From assembly GCF_029223255.1 (NCBI RefSeq), contig NZ_JARHUC010000006.1, positions 248,001-312,000 of the forward strand: a stretch of 64,000 nt of DNA, given 5' to 3'. The notes beneath the pieces were generated by a model. That model saw nothing but the letters and a program-made list of their open reading frames with translations, made no database searches and had not been told where the DNA came from. Positions 56,726 through 64,000 of the stretch are shown here, in pieces. The translations under genes were made by a program, and so were the position numbers. The stretch comes from Albimonas marina. GTDB lineage: Bacteria > Pseudomonadota > Alphaproteobacteria > Rhodobacterales > Rhodobacteraceae. How positions within the stretch are numbered: position 1 is the first letter of the stretch; every line of letters begins with the position of its first letter.

Positions 56726-57682
56726 TCAGCTCCGATGCTTGTAGGTGGCGTCCAGCCGCTCGGCCAGGTGCTTGGCGCCGGTGGTCGGCGCATGGCGCGG
56801 CGGGTTGTCGGGCCCGGTGCAGGTGGGCAGGGCGATGACCTCGGCGTCGGGGTCGGGGTCGAGGAAGAAGGCGATCGAGAAGCGCTCGGCCTTCGGCGCG
56901 AGCACCCGGTGGGGCGTCGAGACGTAGACGTCGTTCGTCCACCGCTCCAGGCAATCGCCGATGTTGACCACGAAGGCGCCCGGAACCGAAGGCACGTCCA
57001 GCCACTCGTCCGTCCCCCGCAGCGCCCGCGGCTGCACCTGCAGCCCCGCCACGCCGTCGGTCGCGAGCAGCGTGACCGAGGCGTAGTCCGAATGCGCCCC
57101 CGCCCCGATCCCCTCGCCGCCGGCCGGGTAGCGCAGCAGCCGCAGGGTCGCCAGCGGCGCCTGGAACTTGTCCACGAACCAGTCCTCGGGCAGGCCGAGA
57201 TCCAGCGCGAAGGCCTGGTGCAGCTCCGCCCCCAGCGCGAGGCAGGCGTGGTACCAGCCCAGGCACTCGGCCTTGAAGGCGGGATCGTCCTCGGGCCACA
57301 GGTTCACGCCGCGGAACGGCTTGCCCGCGAGCACCTCGGGGTGGTCGGGCGCGAGATCCAGCCCGACGTTGAACGCCTCCTTCGCGTCGGCCACGCCCGA
57401 GGCCGGGTCCAGCGCCTCGACCTTCTGGGCGACGTAGCCGCGGTTGTGGGCGCTCTTCGCGATGGCGACCGCGTCCTTCTCGGCCTGGGGCCTGGCGAAG
57501 AAGCGGCGGGCGACGGTGAACATCGCCGTGCGCTGGGCGTCGGGGATGCCGGTGGTCATCAGCAGGAAGAAGCCGGTGTCCCGGCAGGCCCGGCCCAGCT
57601 CCCCGGCGAAGGCCGCGCGCGCGGCGGCGTCCCCCTCGCGGAAACGCGAGAAATCCAGAACCGGAATGTCGAACTCGCTCAC
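56726..57682 (-). CDS. 2-oxoglutarate/Fe(II)-dependent oxygenase, isopenicillin N synthase-like
   Basis: The 318-residue protein starts with GTG at 57682 after a strong AGGAG site. The DIOX_N region is FDIPVLDFSRFREGDAAARA and the family core is GAGAHSDYASVTLLATDGVA, with the His-x-Asp iron ligands (H and D of HSD). The distal His is in VSTPHRVLAPKAERFSIAFF, where Arg of RFS binds the 2-oxoglutarate carboxylate. It hydroxylates or demethylates a small molecule using O2. It is 4 bp upstream of the creatininase gene. The 131-bp gap on its other side contains nested palindromes. Confidence 0.93.
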   Translation of the reverse strand: MSEFDIPVLDFSRFREGDAAARAAFAGELGRACRDTGFFLLMTTGIPDAQRTAMFTVARRFFARPQAEKDAVAIAKSAHNRGYVAQKVEALDPASGVADAKEAFNVGLDLAPDHPEVLAGKPFRGVNLWPEDDPAFKAECLGWYHACLALGAELHQAFALDLGLPEDWFVDKFQAPLATLRLLRYPAGGEGIGAGAHSDYASVTLLATDGVAGLQVQPRALRGTDEWLDVPSVPGAFVVNIGDCLERWTNDVYVSTPHRVLAPKAERFSIAFFLDPDPDAEVIALPTCTGPDNPPRHAPTTGAKHLAERLDATYKHRS

Positions 57683-57756
57683 AGGTCTCTCCTCCCCCTG
57701 CGTCCTGCCCGCGCCGCCCGCCGCCGGAGACCGTCCGGCCCGGCGCTCCGGCGACC

Positions 57757-57805
57757 GGCCGCGGGGGCGGGCCGCCCCGGCCGGGCGCCCGGCCGACCCG
57801 CGGCC
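57757..57805. other. Nested palindromes inside the catabolic operon
   Basis: GGCCGCGGG (57757-57765) pairs with CCCGCGGCC (57797-57805), enclosing the perfect 16-bp palindrome GGCCGGGCGCCCGGCC (57779-57794). It lies in the only sizeable gap of the operon and might attenuate or process the transcript. Confidence 0.45.
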
Positions 57806-57813
57806 CTCGGGCC

Positions 57814-59220
57814 TCAGCCGGGCCGGCGCATGCCGGCGTAGTCGTAGACGGACGTGTAGTCGAAGTCGGGCCGGTCCCAGGTGATCATCTTGCCCGGGTT
57901 CAGCAGGCCCTTGGGGTCCGCCTCGCGCTTGAACTGCAGCTGGCGGTCGTCGGCGGCCTGGCGACCGCCCTCCTCCAGCGTGTAGCGGTGCGGGTTGAAG
58001 ATCCAGACGCCGAGGTCCTCGTGGATCTTCACGATCTCCTCCAGCCGCTCGTCCGTCGTGTAGCGCACCACCGGCAGGCCCGCGAAGCTGAGCTTGCCGT
58101 TCATGCGGATGCCTTCGAGGTGCTGGACCACCTCGTCCCCGAAGGTCTTGCGCACCGTCTCCACCTGCTCCAGCGCGCCGGGCTGGGTGAAGCGGGCCTG
58201 CAGGTAGGTGATCGTGGGGTCCACGCGCAGGCCGCGCAGGGTGGTGTGGTTCCACGCGTATTCGTAGGCGACGCCGAACGATTTCTTCTCCTCGGCCGTC
58301 ACCTTGTCCGAGCGGTAGATGATCTCCGCCGCCTTGTGGCGCGCGGTGAAGGTCATGAAGGCGTCCATCGCGTGGGGCGCCACCATCACGATCACCACCG
58401 ACTGGTCCCGCCGGATCCGGTTCTTGATGCGCAGGAAATAGTCGTGGGGCAGGGGCGCCTCGATCGGCGTGATCAGCTTGGTGAGGATGCCGTCCTCGTT
58501 GCCCAGCCCCTCGGCCCAGCGCGCCCCGTCCATGAAGTCGTCGAAGCCCACCAGCACGTCGACCCAGTCGTAGGCGGGGGCCAGCGGCAGCTCGATCTCG
58601 GTGATGATGCCGTTGGTGCCGTAGGCGTGGGAGACGCGGTGCAGCTCCTCGCCGGTGAACTCCAGCACGCGGGGCTCGGCCTCCATCGTCACCACGCGCA
58701 GGCGGATGATGTTGCCGAGATCACGAAGCTGCCCCCAGCGGACCGAGCCGACCCCGCCCGAGCCGCCTGCGATGAAGCCGCCGACGGTGGCGGTGGCGTA
58801 GGTCGAGGAGAACATCCGGATCTCCTGCCCGGACTTGGCGATGATCTCCTGGTCCATCTCGCGCAGGATCGCGCCGGGCTGCACGATCACCCGGCCCGGC
58901 TTGACGTCGACCACCTTGTTCATGTGGCGCATGTGCAGGATGCAGCCGCCCGCCAGCGGCATCGCCTGGCCGTAGTTGCCGGTGCCCGCGCCGCGGGTGG
59001 TGACCGGCACGTCGTTCTCGTAGCAGGCCTTGAGGACCTCGATCACCTCGGCCTCGGACTTCGGGGCCACCACGAAGTCGCCGACCAGGTGGTCGAGGCG
59101 CGACTTCAGGATCGGCGAGTACCAGAAGAAGTCCCGGCTCTTGGCCTTCACCGACGCGGGCTTGTCGTCCACGTCCAGGTGGGAGAGCGCCTCCTTGGCG
59201 GCGAGAACGTTGGGGGTCAT
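57814..59220 (-). CDS. FAD-binding oxidoreductase, PCMH/VAO family
   Basis: The 468-residue flavoprotein has a PCMH-type FAD domain: VPVTTRGAGTGNYGQAMPLA, GGCILHMRHMNKVVDVKPGR, then VQPGAILREMDQEI and the pyrophosphate segment ATVGGFIAGGSGGVGSVRWG. A C-terminal FAD-oxidase domain ends in DPKGLLNPGKMITWDRPDFD, the GlcD-like closing motif. It should oxidise a hydroxy acid or amine-type substrate. Its start ATG overlaps the stop of the amidohydrolase gene (ATGA), so translation is coupled. The specific reaction is unknown. Confidence 0.92.
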   Translation of the reverse strand: MTPNVLAAKEALSHLDVDDKPASVKAKSRDFFWYSPILKSRLDHLVGDFVVAPKSEAEVIEVLKACYENDVPVTTRGAGTGNYGQAMPLAGGCILHMRHMNKVVDVKPGRVIVQPGAILREMDQEIIAKSGQEIRMFSSTYATATVGGFIAGGSGGVGSVRWGQLRDLGNIIRLRVVTMEAEPRVLEFTGEELHRVSHAYGTNGIITEIELPLAPAYDWVDVLVGFDDFMDGARWAEGLGNEDGILTKLITPIEAPLPHDYFLRIKNRIRRDQSVVIVMVAPHAMDAFMTFTARHKAAEIIYRSDKVTAEEKKSFGVAYEYAWNHTTLRGLRVDPTITYLQARFTQPGALEQVETVRKTFGDEVVQHLEGIRMNGKLSFAGLPVVRYTTDERLEEIVKIHEDLGVWIFNPHRYTLEEGGRQAADDRQLQFKREADPKGLLNPGKMITWDRPDFDYTSVYDYAGMRRPG

Positions 59221-60494
59221 GCGGGCTCCATCAGGTCGTCGAGCTCGGCGTAATCGGGCAGGGTCCGGTCGATGGCCCGCCCGCCGCGCAGCACGATGCG
59301 GTCGGTCTGGGCGCGCGCGAAGAGCTCGGTCCAGCTCCGCGCGCGCGTGATCACGAGGTCGGCGGCCGCGCCGGCGGCGAGGCTGGGCGCCTCGAAGCCG
59401 CAGGCGTGGGCCGGGGCGGTCAGGAACGCCTCCGGCCAGTCGCCGCGCGAGTGGTCGAGATGCGCGATCCGCGTCGCCTCGCGCATCACCTCGATCATGT
59501 CGAGGTCGCCGTAGGCGTAGAACGGATCGCGGGTGTTGTCGGAGGCGAAGATCACCGGGATGCCCCGCTCGCGCGCCTCATGCACCAGCGTCACGCCGCG
59601 GTTGCGGGGCGTTCGGCCGGCGTGGCGGTCCTGCAGGTACATGTTGCACATCGCCAGCGAGGTGATCGAGATCCCCGCCTCCGCGCACAGGTCCAGCGTC
59701 GCCAGCGCCTCCGCCTCGTCCTGGGTCGAGAGCGAGCAGCAGTGCCCGCAGTTGATCATGCCCATGTAGCCGGTGCGCTTCGCCGCCAGCGCGATCTCGC
59801 GCAGCGTGGCCGAGGAGGGATCCAGCGTCTCGTCGGAGTGGAAGTCGGCGTCGAGCCCCAGCTCCCCCGCCGTCTCGAAGAAGAGGTCGAGCCGCGCGGC
59901 CACGTCGGGCACGGGGTAGGTGACCGTGCCCAGCACGCCGCCCGAGTCCTTCACGATCTGGGCGAGCTTGGTCCAGGCCGTGCCGCCGTCCACCGCCTCG
60001 ATCCCCACCAGGCAGACCGCCTGCAGGTCGATGCAGCCGGCCCAGTCCTCCCGCAGCTCCCGGAACACGGACCAGGAGATCTCGTCCTGGGGCGCGGAGC
60101 TGTCGAGATGGGTGCGCAGGTTCTTGGTCCCGTGCGCCCAGGCGCAGCGGAGCGAGAAGTCGGCCCGCCGGCGCACGTCCTCGGCCGACCAGCGGGCGGT
60201 GCGATCCTCGCCCACCGTGGTCAGGGCGCCCATGAAGGTGCCGTCGGGGTTGGGCGAGCGGGCCCAGATATGGCCCTTGTCGATATGGGTGTGCGCGTCG
60301 GTGAAGGCGGGGAACACCAGCCGCCCGCCCATGTCGACCTCGGCGTCGGCGGGGTCGGTGGGGTCCACCAGCTTCCCGTCGGCGACGGCCAGGTCCAGCG
60401 TCACCAGATCGCCCTCGCGGCCCAGCAGGCAGGCGGGCGCGCGCAGGTTCGTCAGCCGCAGGCGCGGGGCCTCCGGCAGCTCGATGAAATCCAA
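59217..60494 (-). CDS. Cytosine deaminase-like amidohydrolase
   Basis: The 425-residue protein starts with TTG at 60494, 10 bases after GGGAGG. Metal ligands of the amidohydrolase barrel are clear: His-x-His in FTDAHTHIDKGH, His in ADFHSDETLDP, His in GHCCSLSTQDEAEAL (with Cys-Cys after it), and Asp in VIFASDNTRDPFYAYG. The pattern is that of CodA-type deaminases, which act on cytosine, creatinine, isocytosine or related rings. It is the first enzyme gene after the transporter genes. The ring substrate is inferred from family and context only. Confidence 0.92.
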   Translation of the reverse strand: MDFIELPEAPRLRLTNLRAPACLLGREGDLVTLDLAVADGKLVDPTDPADAEVDMGGRLVFPAFTDAHTHIDKGHIWARSPNPDGTFMGALTTVGEDRTARWSAEDVRRRADFSLRCAWAHGTKNLRTHLDSSAPQDEISWSVFRELREDWAGCIDLQAVCLVGIEAVDGGTAWTKLAQIVKDSGGVLGTVTYPVPDVAARLDLFFETAGELGLDADFHSDETLDPSSATLREIALAAKRTGYMGMINCGHCCSLSTQDEAEALATLDLCAEAGISITSLAMCNMYLQDRHAGRTPRNRGVTLVHEARERGIPVIFASDNTRDPFYAYGDLDMIEVMREATRIAHLDHSRGDWPEAFLTAPAHACGFEAPSLAAGAAADLVITRARSWTELFARAQTDRIVLRGGRAIDRTLPDYAELDDLMEPA

Positions 60495-60498
60495 GGTC

Positions 60499-61422
60499 TC
60501 AGACCTCCCGCTTGATCGCGCTCTCGTGCCACTTGTGCAGAAGCGCGTGGCTGAGGAAAGACAGCAGGGCGAAGATCAGCACGCCGGTCAGGGCGATCAG
60601 GATCAGCGCCGCGAAGGCGAGGTCCGTCTTCAGCCGATAGTTCGCCTCGAGGATCCGGAAGGCGAGGCCCGAGCCCATGCCCCCGGTGCCGGCCACGAAC
60701 TCCGCCACCACGGCGCCGATCAGGCTGAGGCCGCCGGCGATGCGAAGCCCGCCCAGGAAGTAGGGCAGGGCGGCCGGGATCTGCAGGTAGCGCAGCTTCT
60801 GCCAGCGCGTCGCCCCGTAGATCGAGAACAGGTCCCGCAGGTTGTGATCGGCCGAGCGCAGGCCCAGCGTCGAGTTCGACAGGATCGGGAAGAAGGCCAC
60901 GATCCAGGCCACGATCAGCATCCCCACGATCTTCTCGGGGATCACGAAGAGGCCCAGGTCGATGTCGGTGACGTAGATCAGGATCAGCGGCGCCACGGCC
61001 ACCACCGGCGTCACCTGCAGGATGACGGCGTAGGGGTAGAAGGCCATCTCGGCGTAGCGCGACTGGTTGAACAGCACCGCGAGGCCGACGCCGCCCGCCA
61101 CCGCGGCCAGCAGCGCCAGCGCGGTGGTCTGGATGGTGATCAGCCAGCTGTCGAACAGGGTCGCGGCGTTGTCGACCAGCGCCTTCCACACCAGGTCCGG
61201 CCCCGGCAGGATGTAGTGGGGGATCTCGTTCGCCACCACGGCCCACTGCCACAGCAGCAACGAGCCGATGATGACGACGGCGGGCAGCACCCAGCTCGCG
61301 ATCTTCTCCAGGCGCCGGGCGCGCTGGCGGGCCAGCTCGTCGACGTCGATGGGGGCGTCGATCTGGTCGCCGTGGACCTGATCGCCGTGGATCTGGGAGG
61401 GGGCGGTGTCGCTGGCGGTCAT
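60499..61422 (-). CDS. ABC transporter permease (SsuC/ThiX-like)
   Basis: The 307-residue permease starts at ATG 61422. A polar N-terminal tail with a short repeat (HGDQVHGDQ) precedes about six helices. The BPD-transp-1 signature region is GATRWQKLRYLQIPAALPYF, then LGGLRIAGGLSLIGAVVAEF. It belongs to the nitrate/sulfonate/taurine-type permeases used with NMT1/THI5-like binding proteins. It lies 5 bp after the ATPase gene and 4 bp before the amidohydrolase gene. The extended tail is unusual but probably harmless. Confidence 0.93.
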   Translation of the reverse strand: MTASDTAPSQIHGDQVHGDQIDAPIDVDELARQRARRLEKIASWVLPAVVIIGSLLLWQWAVVANEIPHYILPGPDLVWKALVDNAATLFDSWLITIQTTALALLAAVAGGVGLAVLFNQSRYAEMAFYPYAVILQVTPVVAVAPLILIYVTDIDLGLFVIPEKIVGMLIVAWIVAFFPILSNSTLGLRSADHNLRDLFSIYGATRWQKLRYLQIPAALPYFLGGLRIAGGLSLIGAVVAEFVAGTGGMGSGLAFRILEANYRLKTDLAFAALILIALTGVLIFALLSFLSHALLHKWHESAIKREV

Positions 61423-61427
61423 CGGGG

Positions 61428-62291
61428 TCACTCGTGGCCGGTCGTCACGCCGCCCATCGCCTCGGTCAGGGCTTCGGAGGCGGCGCGGCACTGGGCGGCG
61501 TATTCGGCCGAGGTGCGGAATTCCTCGGAGCGGGGATAGGGCTCGTCCACGTTCAGCTCGCGGATCACGCGGCCCGGGCGGGCGGCCATCACCACGATGC
61601 GGTCCGAGAGGAACACGGATTCGAAGACCGAGTGGGTGACGAAGATCACCGTGCAGTTCAGCTTGGCGCGCATCGCCAGCAGGTCGTTGTTGAGCTTGAA
61701 GCGCGTGATCTCGTCGAGCGCGGCGAAGGGCTCGTCCATCAGGATCATCTTCGGCCTGGTGACCATCGCGCGGGCAATCGAGACGCGCATCTTCATGCCG
61801 CCCGACAGCTCACGCGGATAGGCCCCCTCGAACCCTTTCAGGCCGACGGTCTCCAGCGCGTCCTCGATGTCGGCCTTGCAGCTGGCGAAGCTCTTGCCGC
61901 GCAGGCGCATCGGCAGCCAGACGTTCTTGGCGACCGTGGCCCAGGGCATCAGGGTGGGTTCCTGGAACACCACGCCCAGGTCGGCCTCGGTGCGGGTTCC
62001 GCCCGCCCAGTCGATCTTGCCGGCGGTGGGGTTCGACAGGCCCGCGATCAGGCGCAGCGCCGTCGACTTGCCGCAGCCCGAGGGGCCCAGCAGCGAGATG
62101 AAGTCGCCCTGGCGCACGTCCAGCGACATGCCGCGCAGCGCGACCACGTCGCGCCCAAACACCTTGGTGACGTTGCGCACCGACATCAGCGGCGCGCGCG
62201 CCGCGCGCTCGGCCGCGCCGGCGGGGAGGGGGGCGGCGACAGGCGCGGCGGCTCCCGCCGCCGCGCCGTGGGTCGTGGGGTCCGTGGTCAC
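61428..62291 (-). CDS. ABC transporter ATP-binding protein (SsuB/ThiZ-like)
   Basis: The 287-residue ATPase starts with GTG at 62291. An Ala/Pro-rich leader of about 35 residues precedes the ATPase core. Walker A is LLGPSGCGKSTALRLIAGLS, the signature is ELSGGMKMRVSIARAM, Walker B is KMILMDEPFAALDEITR, and the switch is FVTHSVFES. It is of the nitrate/sulfonate/pyrimidine-precursor type. It works with the binding protein 7 bp upstream and the permease 5 bp downstream. Confidence 0.95.
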   Translation of the reverse strand: MTTDPTTHGAAAGAAAPVAAPLPAGAAERAARAPLMSVRNVTKVFGRDVVALRGMSLDVRQGDFISLLGPSGCGKSTALRLIAGLSNPTAGKIDWAGGTRTEADLGVVFQEPTLMPWATVAKNVWLPMRLRGKSFASCKADIEDALETVGLKGFEGAYPRELSGGMKMRVSIARAMVTRPKMILMDEPFAALDEITRFKLNNDLLAMRAKLNCTVIFVTHSVFESVFLSDRIVVMAARPGRVIRELNVDEPYPRSEEFRTSAEYAAQCRAASEALTEAMGGVTTGHE

Positions 62292-62298
62292 GCCCGGA

Positions 62299-63321
62299 TC
62301 ACTCGGTCAGCTTCTTCTTGACGTCGAGCGCGACGCCCGAGTTCGCGAAGTCCAGGCTGTAGACCTTCTCCAGGTCCAGGCCCGCCTCGACGACGCCGGC
62401 CTCGACCATCTTGTCGTAGAAGTCCTTGATGGTCTCGGCGGTCATCGCGCCGATGCCCATCTCGAGCGCGTCGCCCGAGTCGACGATGCCGTATTCCTTC
62501 ATCGCCTCGATCGAGAAGGCGATCTGGGCGTCGGACATGTCGGTGTTGGCCGCCTGGATCAGCGCGTTGGCCGCCGAGGGATCGCCGTAGAGGTAGTTCG
62601 CCCAGCCGATGGCCGAGCCCTCGACGAAGCACTTCACCGCCTCGGGCTTCTCGTCGATGGTCTTCTGCATCGTCTCGACCGTGGTGGCGTAGGTCGAGAA
62701 GCCGGCGTCGGCGATCGACCACACGTCGGGCTTGAAGCCGCCCTCGGTCTCGACCGCGAAGGGCTCGGAGGTGACGTAGCCCTGCTGGCCCGACTTCTCG
62801 TCGGCGATGAAGGGCGCGGGGTTGAACGTGTAGGGCTTCCGCGTCTCGGCCTTGAAGCCGTAGGCGGTCATCATCCACTGGTAGTAGGACTGGAAGCCGT
62901 TGTCGCCGATGAACAGCGTCTCGAGGTTCTTGAGGTCCTCGAAGCTCGACGCGGCGCCGGGATGGGTCAGGATGACCTGCGGCTCCTTCTGGAAGTGGGC
63001 GGCCACGACCCGCAGGGGGATGCCCTCGCGCACGGCCGAGAAGGCCTGCAGCAGGTTGCCGCCCATCGAGAAGTCGACCTTGCCCGCCAGCATCAGCGCG
63101 CGGTTGTTCACCTGCGGGCCGCCGGGGACGATGGTCACGTCCAGGCCGCAGGCCTCGTAGGTGCCGTCGGCGACGGCCTGGTAGTAGCCGCCGTGCTCGG
63201 CCTGGGCGACCCAGTTGGTGCCGAAGCTGACCTTGACCAGGTCGGCGGCGCCGGCGGGGGCGGAAAGGGCGGCGACGGAAAGGGCCGCGGCGGCGGCCGC
63301 AAGCGGAAGTCTGGAGGACAT
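62299..63321 (-). CDS. NMT1/THI5-like substrate-binding protein
   Basis: From the ATG at 63321 the protein has 340 residues and a Sec signal (MSSRLPLAAAAAALSVAALS, cleavage near AGA-ADL). The mature part opens VSFGTNWVAQAEHGGYYQAV, the NMT1/THI5 hallmark, and continues with GKVDFSMGGNLLQAFSAV and IPLRVVAAHFQKEPQVILTH. Such proteins bind hydroxymethylpyrimidine (ThiY), riboflavin (RibY), taurine or other small aromatics. Downstream catabolic enzymes suggest a degradable nitrogen heterocycle rather than a vitamin. Longer open frames upstream are ruled out by the signal peptide. Confidence 0.94.
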   Translation of the reverse strand: MSSRLPLAAAAAALSVAALSAPAGAADLVKVSFGTNWVAQAEHGGYYQAVADGTYEACGLDVTIVPGGPQVNNRALMLAGKVDFSMGGNLLQAFSAVREGIPLRVVAAHFQKEPQVILTHPGAASSFEDLKNLETLFIGDNGFQSYYQWMMTAYGFKAETRKPYTFNPAPFIADEKSGQQGYVTSEPFAVETEGGFKPDVWSIADAGFSTYATTVETMQKTIDEKPEAVKCFVEGSAIGWANYLYGDPSAANALIQAANTDMSDAQIAFSIEAMKEYGIVDSGDALEMGIGAMTAETIKDFYDKMVEAGVVEAGLDLEKVYSLDFANSGVALDVKKKLTE

Positions 63322-63713
63322 GGCGATCTCCCTCGTTGTCCGGCGACGCATATTCAAGGCTCGGCGTGCATCGCGAAAGGGGCGATCTCGCGCCTGCGGA
63401 AATTTCACGGCCCGGCGCCCGGTTTCGCGGCGCCCATGCGGTCCGGGCGCCTGAACGGGAGGCGTTGGCGTCCCGGTCTCTATCGTAAACGATTCCCCGC
63501 GAAACGGATGACGTGGCGACGCCCGGCGCACGACCGGGCGGCATCTCCGGCGAGGGCGCCGCTTCCCGCGCGCCCGCCCGCCCGCCCCGACGCCGCGCTT
63601 GACCGGCCGCCCGGCCGGGCGCAGAGGGGGCGGATGCCTCGCCTCGCGCTCTCCGCCTCCCGCCTCCGGTCCGACCTTGCCGCCGCCCGCCGCGTTCGCG
63701 CAGAGTGCGCGCG
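63322..63713. other. Divergent control region of the catabolic operon and the EamA transporter
   Basis: This is a 392-bp gap with no gene. The palindrome ATCGT-AA-ACGAT at 63482-63493 is a candidate operator, about 160 bp upstream of the binding-protein start and in a locally less GC-rich stretch. No TPP-type riboswitch motifs were seen upstream of the binding protein. Confidence 0.4.
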
Positions 63714-64000
63714 ATGACCGCCGCGCCCCCGCCCCCGCCCCCCGCCACCACGGCCGAGGGCGGCGCCGCGCATCGCCTGCGCCTGGTCGCGCTGGGCGCG
63801 GTGGCGGCGCTGGGCTTCGGCGTCTCGTTCCCCCTCAACCACGTGGCGGTCGAGGCCGCCTCGCCCATCGCGGTGGCCATGCTGCGCGCGCTGGTGGCCG
63901 CGCCGGCGCTGGCGCTGGGCCTGCGGCTGATGGGCGTGCCGGCGCCCCGCGGGGCCCGCGCCTGGCGGGCGAGCCTGCTGCTCGGCGCGCTCTCGACCGC
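63714..64000 (+). CDS. EamA/DMT family transporter, N-terminal part (3' end outside window)
   Basis: The 95 visible residues start at ATG 63714. After a Pro/Ala-rich leader comes the first DMT helix, VALGAVAALGFGVSFPLNHV, then the second, SPIAVAMLRALVAAPALALG. The pattern GFGVSFPLNHVAVEAASPIA is that of EamA drug/metabolite exporters. The transporter normally has ten helices, and the rest lies beyond the window. It is divergent from the catabolic operon and shares its control region, so it might export a product of that pathway. Partial gene, so the substrate is unknown. Confidence 0.82.
   Translation, partial: MTAAPPPPPPATTAEGGAAHRLRLVALGAVAALGFGVSFPLNHVAVEAASPIAVAMLRALVAAPALALGLRLMGVPAPRGARAWRASLLLGALST

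Noticed and set aside
63322-63480. Thiamine (TPP) riboswitch upstream of the NMT1/THI5-like binding protein
   Set aside because: The conserved CTGAGA and ACC.TTGAACCTGAT-type elements were not found on the minus strand, so thiamine control is not supported.

Overview
The window is one contiguous, very GC-rich stretch of chromosome. Coding strands are dense, with strong G/C preference at third codon positions. It almost certainly comes from an alphaproteobacterium of the Rhodobacterales (Rhodobacteraceae/Paracoccaceae type). Pointers are the separate F0 ATP synthase operon with duplicated b and b' subunits, a TrcR/DUF1013 cell-cycle regulator, a DUF1194 protein, Lrp-controlled amino-acid catabolism and a CpaA-F/Tad pilus locus with short GAVT(V/A)D pilin-like proteins. 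The genus cannot be fixed from sequence alone. No rRNA, tRNA, CRISPR array, insertion sequence or prophage was seen.

Layout. 1-10.9 kb holds the end of an isocitrate lyase/PEP mutase-family gene, then a molybdenum block. The block consists of xdhC, a fused molybdopterin-binding/MobA-like gene, and on the minus strand modE-like, modA, modB, modC and trmO. Two near-identical, inverted, highly palindromic 185-bp elements bracket the first pair. A quinone oxidoreductase, trcR and small hypotheticals follow. 10.9-14.1 kb is the F0 operon atpI-atpB-atpE-b'-b with a near-consensus promoter and a strong terminator. 14.1-21.2 kb has a CDF cation transporter, a gamma-glutamyltransferase-family enzyme, a glycosyltransferase with an N-terminal MshEN-type (c-di-GMP receptor-like) domain, a DUF1194 protein and a GNAT enzyme. 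21.5-26.8 kb is catabolic: succinate-semialdehyde dehydrogenase, an Lrp regulator divergent from a 2,2-dialkylglycine decarboxylase, and a two-subunit 3-oxoacid CoA-transferase.

26.9-40.1 kb is a lytic transglycosylase followed by a tad/cpa locus. It has two pilin-like small proteins, cpaB, cpaC, an OmpA-family gene, cpaE, cpaF, tadB, tadC, two TPR lipoproteins and a prepilin peptidase, with a 30-bp tandem repeat between tadB and tadC. 40.2-47.5 kb has putA with a divergent Lrp regulator, an FAD amine oxidase, a MarR-GNAT fusion, a YciI protein and an EVE-domain protein. 47.6-55.6 kb has parC, marC, a GNAT, gap, a secreted Cache-like protein and a chemoreceptor.

55.9-63.3 kb is a compact seven-gene minus-strand operon. 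It encodes an NMT1/THI5-like binding protein, ATPase, permease, cytosine-deaminase-like amidohydrolase, FAD oxidase, 2-oxoglutarate/Fe(II) oxygenase and creatininase-family amidohydrolase. It reads as an uptake-and-degradation system for a nitrogen heterocycle and is the best candidate here for an undescribed pathway. The window ends inside an EamA-type transporter gene.
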